Below, in pieces: positions 1 through 11,671 of a stretch of DNA of 64,000 nucleotides. The stretch spans positions 178,860,501 through 178,924,500 of the forward strand of contig CM065809.1 in NCBI GenBank assembly GCA_033398695.1, given 5' to 3'. A model generated the notes under the pieces. It did not search any database and was not told the DNA's origin. It worked only from the letters and a program-made list of their open reading frames with translations. Position 1 is the first letter of the stretch, and each line of letters opens with the position of its first letter. The stretch comes from Orobanche coerulescens. Its lineage: Eukaryota > Streptophyta > Magnoliopsida > Lamiales > Orobanchaceae. Both the position numbers and the translations under genes were made by a program.

Positions 1-3000
1 AGCGCATCCTAGGCCATCATCACAGTGGTTTTACCGGATTATTATGAATGAGTACATCGAGTCAAACATGAGTACATAATACCGTACTTTTCTCTTAAGA
101 CTGCATCATCACTTAAGTGAGCCAAGTCATATGATGACTTCGACTAGTCATTGGGAATCATATAGGCATTACTTTATTGTCTCTTAGGGAAATCGTCCCT
201 TAGATTGCCTTAAACCGATTGATGAATACGCATCATCAAGTGTCCCCAAGATCCTTTTATTCTTAACTTTGGATTTAGCGGAATCTCTTAGTCTCACAAG
301 AGTACATCACTATAAACCCTTAGTTTTACACGCAAAAGCTTCATATCTCTTCCAAATCAAGTATATACTTAGTATGCGTTCCCGACAATCACTTATCGAC
401 GCGCTCCGTGGTCAGGAGCCACTTGATTTGAGTGTGATCCACCACGAGATCCTTCCATCACTTAACTTAGTTCCCCACTAAGATAAGATTTAACCACAAG
501 CTCCACGTCAGTTTTTGGGAAACTATCTAACTGAAAAGATAGTGGATGCTATAACATCCATTACGATAGCACAACTAAGTTTCGTGTCATCGTAGTCGAT
601 TCCAGTGCGTTCATGAGAAACCTCGGGCCATGAGGTGAGTTTAACTCCTTCTCTCACTCGCTTTAATAAAGTATACGGATAGATCTTATCTTTGGAGTGT
701 CGGCACCACTTCAACAAAGGGCTATCACTTTGTTTATACTGAAATCGCATATGTTTTCATTTTAGGCCAAGGCTACAACGTTGTAGATTTTCAACGAAGT
801 ATGGTTCGATTAAACTCACATTCCACGTCCTCATGAACCGTCTTTATTCATAGAGTACTCTTTATGGATTGACATTCATTGAGGCGTCCCCCAATGATGA
901 CTATAATCCAGAATCACATGAGATGGATGAGTTCATTTGATCAGATGATCAAGTTTCATGTACCAAGCTCGCATACATTCTTAGCGAGAGTATTTATCGA
1001 ACCAAATGGCATCCCAATACTCGATGAGATCCACGGCCTAGTAACACCATCTACCACAATTTGTGGTGTTACCATATCACCATTTATAGGTGACGAACGT
1101 CTATGACCGGACACAACCCTTGCAGATATGTTTGCAACATGTATTTAATCTCGTCACTTTAGGGAACTTGGTGAGGCACAATAGGGACAAACTACGACAA
1201 TTCCAAGTCTTTCTACTCGAACATGATCGTTCGCATCTCCCCTTAACGACGGGAAGATTGGCTCATCAAAGTGACTTACGAGATCGTCTGCCAAGGTATA
1301 TTTTAAGCGGACTATGAGTGAAAGCGCATGTCATATTCATCATTTATAACCCGTCATAATGCGTTGTGGTAACGCACTTTGGCACATGAACATGTGGACG
1401 ATAAAGGTTTTCAGTGTTAACACAATCCAGTTAACAAAATGCATACGGTTACACTTGTAACTAAGCATTTGAATGATGATAGGTATAGTTGAATATGACA
1501 TGTTAACCGATGCTACATAACCGTAGCTACTAGTCTTGAGAATCCAACAAAACCGCCACCATGCACCACCGGGATCGAACATAAAGAAACGATTGAACCG
1601 ATGATAGGCCGTTGGTTTTATCGAACCTCTAGTACTTTCTTGAAGAGTTCACTCCCTTCACCAGCCCCAAAAACCTCAAAATTTCGTGAGCATATATAAA
1701 CGGGTGTTTAGGATTCCAAAACCATCAACCTTGTAGTCAAAAACCGATCGAAATGACATCGAACTGGTTGTTGGGACGGCTGGTGGTATATGAAAACTTC
1801 ATTTAAGTGGTTCACCTCCTTCCAAGTCTCCAAATGGCACCAAAATTTGTGAGAAGGTAGCATTGGATGTTAGGAAGTACTCGTTAATATTTCACTTTAA
1901 GATTTGGTCTAAAAGTGGGTGAACCGACCTTTACAATGACTGGTCCGCAAGTTGGACAACCATAAACTCAGGTTTCATCAACTTATCAATCATTGTCAAA
2001 TGAATAACATAACATATAAATGTTATCACTTGAGTACGACCATTTGTGAACACCATCATAGCATCATAAGCCACCCAGGCTAATACTTATGATCATGCAT
2101 GTATAAGGACTCGGTGAAAAGGGATGACTCAGCACCATGCTTATGCGAGTCGCTACATTATTATATTTAGTATAGGAGGGTGTCATCTCCTAATCGTGCC
2201 AAACAATAGGCTTTAATCAATGAACATGGCTAAGAAGGATCATTGGGGGGTCTTTGGCGTCACACATGTTTATGAAAACAAGACGCGATGACATAAATAT
2301 CATCATTGGTCATGAGCCGTGCTCATGACTCCACCAACGTACTTTGGTGTCTTTGATCCAACTAGTTTCTTTGTTCAAAAAAAATGATGCCCATGACAAT
2401 ACTGTGGTATATGAATCATCAAATTGTCCAAACTCCGGACTATTAAAGCCTAAATGTGTCAATGTCCCAATACATCTTCTGGTTACACAAACCGATGCAA
2501 GCCGGACCATATTGACTCATGAATATTTTTCCTTTCACATATTCAATACAAGTGATGCATAAGATTTTATTTCTCACAAATCATAATGAGATGCTATGAG
2601 TGATACATTTTGACATATATATCATCGAGTCATAACATGGTTCAATTGTTACGGAACATATGTAACTAGAAAACACCATTCGGCATTCAACAACTTGAGC
2701 ATTATACCACTCATTGATTGTGATGACCTACTCATCATAGTCACAATGGATTTATAAACCGAAATCCAAAAATATCGTGTTCCTTGAAAATAGTTTAATA
2801 CGCACTCAATTTCGCTTGCAAAACTTTACAATCATGAGCATAGCGAACACTCTAACAACATAGAGATTTTATACCAGATACGATCAAAATGATCTATCAT
2901 ATTGAGTGCATAACATGGCAAGGTTATATGCCTAAGGGGCAAAATTACGACACAAGCATGGTGTAACACTACCATGCACACGCTCGACCTTCTTATAAGG

Positions 3001-5207
3001 GTGCGTATTTTGTGCTTCCCCAAGGAAACTATTTTTCAACATTTGAAGATGATAGTTTAGCGTACAACGCATACTAAAAACTGCATCATCTATGGCAAAT
3101 TAGGACAAAAAGAGGTTGAAAAATATGTGTCATAAGACCACTTGCAAATTTAAGATGGGAACCAAGTTGGTTGGGACAAAAGTTAGCACAATCGCTGGAA
3201 ATAAAATTCCGCGCAGCTTGACCTTTGTTCACTAAAACAACAATAACTCCCTTGTTAGGAAGGCTATGGACGAACGGTCGGATGTTCTGGAAACTAGACT
3301 TCCGTATCTTTCGATCCATATATTGTTCACCACATGGATCATTAAACTCAAATCACAATGCATATTTTAATTGGCTGCTTTAGTATTTCCCAAGTTTAGT
3401 GAGAAAACAAGGTTGAGACTATATCCAATGGCATAAGTGTTGATGCAAAAATATGGCAATGACAGCCATAGGTGCGTTTAAACGCAGCAGGGTGTTAGAT
3501 TTCTTATCTCGACAGATGATCCTTTCGGTAACTCCAACTTGGTAGACTTGCAGAGAAAGTAGGAATGTCGGTACAGCTAAGGCTGTTTAAAAACCACTGA
3601 TTCCGTTTGAACTTTCAAAGCATAAACAAATACCAAGGAGGATGCGCCTAGTCATGATCAAAGTGTAGACAAAATCCACCAAAGTGTATCAAATCAACCA
3701 AGAATTTTAATTCTCAATTTGCAAGTATACATCATAATAGCCATGTTATATAGATACAACGCGGTGCATCATAATTAAGCATTTTGAACCATGAGACATA
3801 ACGAATATACCATAACCAACTTGTCATGACCATCCAATAAGATCGACTAAATATAGTCAAATGTATAAGGCACATGCCTTTACAAATACTCGGAAAAGTA
3901 TTCGGACCTATAGTCATACGAACTATAATCGAGGTCAACGAATTCATGTATTTACCGCAATATGTCATTGTTTTACATGTTGAAATTCATGAGAATTACT
4001 CTTACACTCTTTCATATATTATATTGCAAGGAGACGGTGCATGACTACATACACATGCAATATTTTATTTTAATAGGATGAAAGACGGAGTTTTCCAAGT
4101 ATGGGATTGGGTCAAGACCAACGTGGTGGTGGCTCAATTCATTGTGACAAATCCGTCACAAATTGATTTTAACCACGACATATCCGTCGCAATCGATGTT
4201 TGTCCCATTTGTACGTCACAATTCCGTGACTAATCATGAACAAGTCATAACTTTACTGTTACCGACAATAATCATTTTATTCAATTGTTGGTTTAAAATC
4301 GACAAAACGGCGACGTCAAATCGCACCCAAAACGTGGTGTATGCAACAACCACAAATATCGACTTTCAATAATTATCCGTGACTCCCCCAGGACCGTCAC
4401 ACGGTTTACTTCGACATATGAGAGTGATACCACCTCTCATAGTCTCATCCACCGCAAAGTAGCGTGGGAGATAAAGAACCCAAATACCCAATTCCCCAAA
4501 AAAAATTCCCAAAAGAGAGGAATTGAAAAACGGGAACTTTAATAAAATCTTACGGGTACTTGGTTCCATATTTATTTTGATCCTTGAATGGGAGCTTCTC
4601 TCCATATGAGCAACATATTTTCGTGATACCCGGTTCCGTATTTACTTTGATCCTTGAACAGGATAACAAATATGGCTTTTTTCCATAGCGTGCACATCAT
4701 CATGAGCAACGTATTTTTCTATATGCACGTAAAATATAAACATGTAAGATTCATAAGTGTACAAATCAATGAACAAATGAATCATTAAGCAGGAAAATAT
4801 GGAGAGTTGAGAAATGCCCGGATAGGGCTACTGGGCTCGATAATTCGTCCGAAAAAGGACTCGAGTGCGGCGATGCAGCAGCTCGGTATTGGATGAGGTT
4901 GGATCTCCAAATTTCCTTGTAAAAATCTGCTTCTATTCGGCGGCAGATTCAGTAGCCAATATTACTCAGAATCCGATCCCCACCGTTTAATATACAGATA
5001 TTTGTGTTGGGAAGTTGCTGTAAAAATTTCACACCGATCCGACGGTTAACGAATCGAGAACATGTTTTTAGTACGACTACGCTGTGCAGAAAATTTACGC
5101 GCGAAAATTCTCGTCTCTCGATTTTTTTTTTCGATTTTCTGCTCTTTTTTTTTTCTTGAAAGAGTCCTGCTCTTACGGGCTCTTCTTTTCATCTTTTTTT
5201 CTTTCGA

Positions 5208-5904
5208 TCAAGTTGTGTTTCGAAGGTTTGATCTCTCTGGTCGTTTATCAACTGTGAAACAATCAACAGAACTTATAAACTTCCTCAGCTGCCAATAGGA
5301 TTCCATTTCAAGACCATTGTTTTGGTGTAAGTTTCTTACTGACCGTTGAACCATAATTCGGCCCGCCTTTCCGATATTGTATAGGAAACTCAACGGGACG
5401 GAGGAGGTTTCAGGCGAGCTGCGGGTCAGGCGATTGGCCTGGATCTGTGTGTCGGCGGACGGATCTGAGTTTAGGGTTGATGGCCGGTGGCGGGTTTGCA
5501 GACGTCGGACGGATCTTCGCGCGGGGGAAAGAAGCAGGCGACGAGTAGGCGTCGAGCAGGCCGATCTGGTCTGGTCGGGTCGGGTCGCGTCGGAGTAAGG
5601 GGGCGGAGGAGGAGTCGCGTCGGAGCAGGCGACGGCTAGGGTTTTTGGAAAACGAGTAGGTGACGGTTTCCGGAGGACAAGCAGGCTTTCGGATCTGTGC
5701 AAGGGAAAAACGACGGGAGCGGGGTTGTGCGGGTTTGCAGAAGGCGAAAAACGAACAGGAGCCGATATGCGCGGGGGAAGATGACCCCTTCTGGGAGGAT
5801 TTCTGGTCGGTGGCGGCAGCGGATCTGCTGCTAGGGTTTTCCGTTTTTTTTTTTCGGATTTTTCTAATTTTTGGACGATTTTTCTCGGTCTCAGTGGTAG
5901 ATTA
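5208..5904 (-). other. GC-rich 5' leader of left copia-type element, unlike the right copy
   Basis: This sits between the primer site and the sequence shared with the right copy. It holds an open frame of 164 codons (5208-5702, minus) that is rich in proline, serine and arginine and has no domain I recognise. The right copy has an equally GC-rich leader (23955-24400) with no clear nucleotide similarity to this one. The composition suggests an untranslated leader rather than a real protein. Confidence 0.5.
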
Positions 5905-5918
5905 CGTGCTGATAACGT
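5905..5918 (-). other. Primer binding site region of left copia-type element
   Basis: The minus strand reads ACGTTATCAGCACG directly next to the LTR end. The same string follows the LTR of the right copy. I recognise TTATCAGCACG as the usual start of the internal region in plant copia elements, where an internal part of tRNA-iMet is the primer; that is from memory. Confidence 0.6.
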
Positions 5919-6154
5919 GTTTCAGTAGAAAGTAAAAGACTGTAAATACGAGTCAATCAATTGTATTCATAACACTGATAGAGGGGCCTTTATATAGCCA
6001 TTACAATGAGAGTCCTTCCATACATATGATTCCTAGATAAGGTAAGACATCTAATAGGATCCTACTACCTGTAGAAGGATCTAGAACCTTCCATCTATGT
6101 ATCTACAATCAGTATTAAGTAAGACACATCACGGGAATAATAATTCCCGGAACA
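5918..6154 (-). repeat. 5' LTR of left copia-type element
   Basis: On the minus strand this starts TGTTCCGGGAATTATTATTC and ends AAACA, giving the usual TG...CA termini. It is 237 bp against 226 bp for each LTR of the right copy and is clearly homologous to them. An inverted motif GGGAATTATTATTCCC lies at the start. A TATA-like TATATAAAGG sits near 5990-6000 on the minus strand. Confidence 0.9.
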
Positions 6155-6957
6155 ATAATGACAATCACATAACAAATGTACGACAACACCGAATTGCAAA
6201 TCAAAATCTTCCTTGACTTTTAGTGCTGCCGCCGGATCTGCAGCTGCCACCACCGAATTGTTATAGATCGATTTCTTTATTGGTATGCAAGTATTAGCAC
6301 AACGCTTTATGGGCACCCGCTTCGATTTTGGTGCTCTGGCTTCTAGATTCGGGAAAGAATAGCCCTTACAAGTCATCCCACTCTTTAAGATTCCACACCT
6401 TCCCCCGGCGGAACATATTTCAGCCCCTCTTCTTGGTCAACTTTTGGCCGCAGCCATCTGTCTCCAGATTCCGGCGATCTCCGGCCACTTCTCGGATTTA
6501 TTTTTAATAATTAACGGAATATAATCATCTCTTTAATCTAAACATTATCTACCGCTACTGGCCGGCGGACCGCCGGAAAATTTCTACTAAAACGTTGTCT
6601 TCACTCTCTTTTAACTAACCATTATCTTTTTAGCCTTGTATTTGACATTTTTGCAGGTGTAGCTGCCACCATTTGAATACTGTTAATATTGTTTTTGACG
6701 GTGCTAGTTCAGGGAAAGCTTCTTCTTTTTCCGAGACGACTCGAAGCTTGTTTTGACAGGGGATCTTGCACAGTCAACTTATTCTTTGGAGGGTATCATT
6801 GTACTTTTATGTTAAATTTCATTTTTGTCAGTCATATATCTATTATTTACTGTGATTTCTCTGCGGTTTGCCTGCGTATAAATTGTCTTTTACATTCTCA
6901 TCATATTTTCATTTTTGCTTCACTACAGCATTTTATTTTTCGTAGTGCGTTTGTGTT
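6155..6957. other. Unassigned spacer beside left LTR element
   Basis: No gene was recognised. A minus-strand open frame of 93 codons (6095-6376) overlaps the LTR and reads into it, so it is probably a chance frame. Sequences such as GCAGCTGCCACCACC and CCGGCGATCTCCGGCC look like the 5' part of a plant gene or another element, but nothing can be named. Confidence 0.3.
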
Positions 6958-6967
6958 TTGTGTTGGT

Positions 6968-7262
6968 CGATGCCGCGCTGTTTGCGGGTTGGTAGTTGGA
7001 ATTTGGGTACCTTGATAGGTAAGCTTTTGGAGCTCGTGGATGTTTTGGGTAAGAGAAGGGTTGATGTGGCTTGTATTCAAGAGACTAGGTGGAAGGGGGC
7101 GCAATCCAAGGAGGCGAACAGTTATAAATTGTGGTATTCAGGCTTGCTACCTCGAGTAATGTTGTGGGTATTATTTTGACTAAGGAACTAGGACGTGCGT
7201 GGAATGCAAGGTGTTCCGGAGCGAAGCCTGTGCTTCTCAACACCGACTGCTGGCTATGGATT
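6968..7262 (+). pseudogene. LINE (RTE-like) endonuclease fragment, frameshifted
   Basis: The translation from 6968 gives LRVGSWNLGTL, then a stretch ending VACIQETRWKG, then SYKLWYSG. This is the start of an APE-type endonuclease of a plant non-LTR retrotransposon: the Asn of WN and the Glu of QET are the metal-site residues of that family. After SYKLWYSG (about 7140) the frame shifts by one, and the next frame (from 7131) continues with SSNVVGIILTKELGRA, the expected NGVGIIL block. Similarity then fades. No reverse transcriptase domain follows, so this is a short dead fragment of about 90 residues. Assignment to the RTE clade rather than L1 is from memory of the motif spacing. Confidence 0.75.
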
Positions 7263-7331
7263 TATACATGGGAGGTCGTGTTGTTAGCGGGGCTAGAGAA
7301 GCTAGACCTAGGATTCTCTGAAAGGATCTGA

Positions 7332-8320
7332 AGGGTGAAAAGAGGACAGAATTCAGGGAGTCTCTGACCCTTTATATACTTTCAAACTTACCAAAAATAA
7401 CCACAAAATAATCCCTAAATTAAATCCTATTACAAAAATATATAATTATTGTTTAGAGTTTTGAAAATTATCTTGAAGGAAATTCATTTAAGAGAGGAAA
7501 ATGTTGCAGGTACTTTTATAAACTCAATTTTCTTGAAAGATTTTAAAGTAATTTATAAATATATAGAAATGATTTGAAATTCAAAATATGATTTCATGAA
7601 GTAGATTTTTTTTTTGAATTCAGAAATTTAAAAATATTGAATTCCTTTCGAAAAAAATTATAAATAATTCCAAAAGATAAAAAAAAAATTATGGAAATTA
7701 TTTTTTACAAAACAATTATTCATTTCATTTGCTTATAATTTTAGAATTGAAAATAATGTAACTTTAGTTACTTTTCTATTTTTTTTTAATTTTTTATTTT
7801 TGTAACGGAAAAATTAACGCCGTTAATATTTTTGATGGAATAATAATGATAAGAATTTTCGTGCAGGATTTGTAACAGGAGAAGAGAATTTCATGTAATT
7901 TATAAAATAGAGAGAAATTTAATGCATTTTTAGCTACATGTACGGGAATTACAGATTTTACCCCATAGAATTCAGGTATAAACTGAAATATATGAAAATT
8001 CCAAGAACAAAACTCGATGAATTTACAATAACTATATTAGTACAACTACCGACAATTGTTTTGCGTGGTAAATAAAAAAAGTAAAAATAAAAAATAAAAA
8101 AATAAAAACCAACAATTGTTTTGGGTGTTATGTAAAATAAAAAATAAAAAATAAAAAAATCCTTTCGTATCATTGTACTATAAAGTTGGAAACCACTGGG
8201 ATAGCCGACAGCCACGGATTCTCTCCACCGGAGATTACACCCGACTTCGACTCCCCCCATTTCCCTTGTATCAAGTCAATTTTTTTTTTCTTGAAAAAAA
8301 AAAGCGGGAAAAGTGTACAT
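7332..8320. other. AT-rich intergenic stretch, no gene seen
   Basis: This is very AT-rich and has no supported reading frame. Two similar segments, ACAATTGTTTTGCGTGGTA (about 8051-8070) and ACAATTGTTTTGGGTGTTA (about 8112-8130), are each followed by AAAATAAAAA runs, so they look like a local duplication. Confidence 0.4.
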
Positions 8321-8330
8321 GTGTTATTGT

Positions 8331-9527
8331 GGGAAAAATGCACCGATGTACCCTGTGTTCTCATAAATCTACACGGATGTACCATATGTTTTGTAAATTG
8401 CACAGGTGTACCTCGTGTTCTTTATAACCATGCACGGAAGTGCCAAACCGTCCAACATAATGGAGAGTGTTCTTCACTCGCCTGGTCTGCGACTATGGGA
8501 GTAAATTTAGGTATTTTATGACTGAATTGACCAAAATACCCTTTAAGTAGTGAAATATATAACCTCTTTTAATCTCCTAAGTATCTCTTCAGGTTGTGCA
8601 TATAAATATATTCTTTTTAAATATTCAAAAATATGATAATTTTTTATCATTGTAATTTAATATTTCAACGAGCACAAACTGAAAACAATATCTTTACCAT
8701 TTCGAGAAGTTTAAATTTTCACCATAATACATATAATAAATAGAAAAATTCATAAGAAGATAAAGTTTAATATAAAATAAAATATTAAATTAGTGTATGG
8801 TGAAAATAAAAAAAAATTGTATTAAACTCAAAAAACAATTTAAGACAGAGGAACTTGCAAAGACAGTTTAAAAATAAAAAGATACTATTTTATAATTACA
8901 AATTTTATTTTATAGAATTTTATATTAAAATATAGGAAACTTTGTCTTCTTATGAATAGGAACACTATTTTATAATTTGTTTAATATAAGAAAAATTATG
9001 GTGAAAAATGGCTCAAAAGTTTATAAGAAATCGGCTCAAAAGTTTAAATTACACTGAAAATAAACAAATTTTATTTTATATTAAACTTTGTCTTCTTATG
9101 AATTTTCCTATTTATTATATGTATATGGTGAAAATTTAAACTTCTCGAAATGGTAAAGAAATATTGATATTATTTTCAGTTTGTGCTCGTTGAAATATTA
9201 AATTACAATGATAAAAAATTATCATGTTTTTGAACATTTAAAAAAAATATATTTATATGCACAACCTGAAGAGATACTTAAGAGATTAAAAGAAGTTATA
9301 TATTTCACTACTTATAGGGTATTTTGGTCAATTCAGTCATAAAAATACCTAAATTTACTCCCATAGTCGCACACCAGGCGAGTGAAGAACACTCTCCGTT
9401 ATGTTGGACGATTTGGCACTTCCGTGCATGATTATAAGAACACGAGGTACATTTACGCAATTTACAAAACACGGGGTACATCCGTATAGATTTATGAGAA
9501 CGCAGGGTACATCTGTGCATTTTTCCC
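8331..9527. mobile_element. Long-TIR DNA element, Mutator-like MITE, 1197 bp
   Basis: The two halves are inverted copies: 8331 to about 8790 pairs with 9527 back to about 9070. The ends read GGGAAAAATGCAC, and the right end is the reverse complement. Flanks are GTGTTATTGT (8321-8330) and GTATTATTGT (9528-9537), a 9-10 bp target duplication with one mismatch. TIRs over 400 bp together with a 9-10 bp duplication fit a non-autonomous Mutator-like (foldback) element. There is no transposase frame. Each TIR starts with about three ~30-bp tandem repeats containing GATGTACC or GTGTACC. Confidence 0.8.
8336..8450 (+). repeat. Subterminal ~30-bp tandem repeats of the Mutator-like element
   Basis: Units begin GATGTACCCTGTGTTCTC, GATGTACCATATGTTTTG and GTGTACCTCGTGTTCTTT, and each ends near TRCACRG. 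The mirrored set lies at about 9415-9522. Subterminal repeats of this kind commonly bind transposase; that role is inferred. Confidence 0.65.
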
Positions 9528-9707
9528 GTATTATTGTCCATGAATTTATTGGTGAATGTTCATCAAAGTTAAGCCTAAAGTTTGCGAAATTCAGCTTAAA
9601 GTCTGTTAGCTAGAAAATTTGAACTTTACTATTTCTGCAAAATTCTATTCAATATGGCCAAATATAGTGGATAATCTACCATCCCTCGCCCTCCAACTAG
9701 GAGTGTA

Positions 9708-9875
9708 AATTCTATTGACGAGACAACTCGCGAGCTATTCGAGATTGACTCGATCAAAACTCGGACAACACTCGACTCGAGTAGGCTCGACTCGAACTCG
9801 AGCTCGACTCGACATATTAACGAGTCGAGTCGAGCTACCCAATACTCGACTCGATAAGCTCGTGAGATACTCGAA
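9708..9875 (+). repeat. hAT-like GAGTCGAGCTCG-rich repeat, copy 1
   Basis: It starts TAGGAGTGTAAA and is followed by short palindromic words built from GAGCTCG, ACTCGACTCG and GAGTCGAGTCGAG. This type of end (TAGGGGTGTRAA plus self-complementary words) is common in plant hAT-like non-autonomous elements. No matching right end was found. Confidence 0.5.
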
Positions 9876-10291
9876 TTTTTTATATATATAATTAGTTTTT
9901 ATAATATACTTTGTAAAATATAATATAAAAAATATTTTTTGGCCAAAAAAATAAAAAATTAATAATAAATATTAGATTTCTATTTTAAATAAAAGAAATA
10001 ACAATTTGTTGGTCAAAAATTAAAATTACTAGCTAGATAATAAAAAAATCGAAATTATTCTATATTGATTAAGAGTGTTTGAAGTGTTTACACAAGTTAA
10101 AAGCAAAATAACTTCTCCCACATCAGTTGGCTGCTGTTTATTTTGGCTCACAAGTGGGTAATAAATTTAAGCCAAATCTCTTGTCCCACACCGCCCATGT
10201 AATTATGATTGCGACTCAAATGAGATTTTTAAAAGAGGTTGGAAGACTCTCCTTTAATATATTTGACTATGAGCCCTCACCCAATAGTACT

Positions 10292-10432
10292 ATGTGGGAG
10301 TGTAAACGAGACGAGACAACTCGCGAGCTACTCGAGCTCGGCTCGGTCAAAACTCGGTCAACACTCGACTCGAGTAGGCTCGACTCGAACTCGAGCTCGA
10401 CTCGACATACTAACGAGTCGAGTCGAGCTTGG
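10292..10432 (+). repeat. hAT-like GAGTCGAGCTCG-rich repeat, copy 2
   Basis: This is a near copy of 9708-9835 in the same orientation, starting GGGAGTGTAAACGAGACG and ending GAGTCGAGTCGAGCTTGG. It is truncated like copy 1. The AT-rich spacer at 9876-10291 holds no gene. Confidence 0.55.
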
Positions 10433-11671
10433 ATCCTGCGGGGTCCTATCTGTAGAGTTAGGATAGAATTTCCCCAGATCAGTTAAATCTACACACACAT
10501 GCACATATCAGTAAAACAGATCTCCTCTCGCAACCAAAAAAACGTAAAACGTAAAACCGACCTGCACATTCGGACAACATATGCCTATTTTACATGATGA
10601 TACATTTGCCGAATGTGTTCCACGCACCTGATATCCGAGAAGGGACTTGTGACAGTTATATGGGTAAAGAAAGAAACCTCAACAACCAACATAGTAATCA
10701 AAGAAAAATCGAATTTCGAACCAACTAGAAAAAACGGAGAAAAAAAGAAACATGGATGACTCGTGTCTTGTCTCGACACAATCTGTCATTCATAGATGGA
10801 ATCATCAAACTCATCAAACTCAAAGCATCATCCGCTTAGGCAAGTATTGCAAACACATTAAGAATAAGCAGAAAACAGGCTTAAACAAATCACAGGTGAT
10901 CAAGATACACATCTCACTGAGCCACTTCCATCGGTACTTGAAAAGTACTACAAACAATTATCCCCGACTAGACGAACAAACAAGCATCACGGAAGCAATA
11001 TATATGTTAATACAATTTATAACTATAATTGTTGCTCTACAACAAAATATATGAGCTTTAATCCCAAAATGATTTGGGATCGGCTGACATGATTCATCCT
11101 TAACCATCAAGGACAAATAAAATTATTTTCTAAAAAAAATAATAATAGATAAATGGACAATACGAAGTGTGAAGAAAAACCAAATCGACTCCAGAAAAAA
11201 AATGATAGTAGAAAATTAATGAAAAACTGAAAAGTCTGAAATGTAGCAGCAAAAAAGAATAAAAATATAAAAATAAATAAGAATCAAACTCCATCATTCA
11301 CCCCTATATTTTCCCTCCACATTGTCCTCTCCGTCGACATATTTTCACCAACCTCAAATAACCTCCTATCGTTTTAATCATCTTCAATCACCATATATAA
11401 TTTGTCACTCTAATTTGGAAAAAAGCAAACAGATATACTCATCGACATTCAAAAAAAAAAAAACAGACAAGTCACAAATATAAGCAGTTAAACAAGAAAA
11501 AAGCCAGCTACATGTATGACTTCCAAGTTAATCAAACGTTATTTACTAGTACAAACACAACCCCAAATTACAACAAAATAGAATATGTTACTACATCACA
11601 CAGCCTCGACCGGCTCATGACCGCAACAGCAACAACAACAACAACAACCAACAAGGTTATTACTTACTTTA
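10433..11671. other. 3' flank of the J-protein gene with a LINE/SINE-type tail
   Basis: There is no convincing gene. The 100-codon frame at 10752-11054 (+) has no recognisable features. At 11052-11100 the words CTTTAATCCCAAAATG and GGGATCGGCTGACATGA resemble the 3' tail shared by plant RTE LINEs and their SINE partners. At 11625-11650 there is a CAACAACAA run, which would lie in the 3' UTR of the gene as (TTG)n. Confidence 0.4.

Larger units (their letters stand above)
1..6154 (-). mobile_element. Non-autonomous copia-type LTR retrotransposon, left copy, cut by window edge
   Basis: Read on the minus strand, this is a second copy of the element at 23716-34733. Position 1 aligns with 33623 of that copy, and the match continues almost throughout to about 5100. 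The 5' LTR (5918-6154) and primer site are present. About 1.1 kb of 3' end, including the 3' LTR, lies off the left edge. No gag, protease, integrase or reverse transcriptase reading frame is visible; the small ORFs are 60-80 codons. This makes it a large non-coding derivative that would depend on proteins from a relative. It lacks the CACTA insertion of the right copy, so the join near 2283-2290 is the empty site. Copia affinity is inferred from the primer-site region and from the 3' end of the sister copy. Confidence 0.85.

Noticed and set aside
1340..1582. 80-codon minus frame starting MFDPGGAWWRF
   Set aside because: The matching frame in the right copy is broken by a stop (TAG at about 33027), so it is not conserved.
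10752..11054. 100-codon plus frame downstream of the J-protein gene
   Set aside because: No motif, AT-rich, and overlaps a LINE/SINE-like tail.
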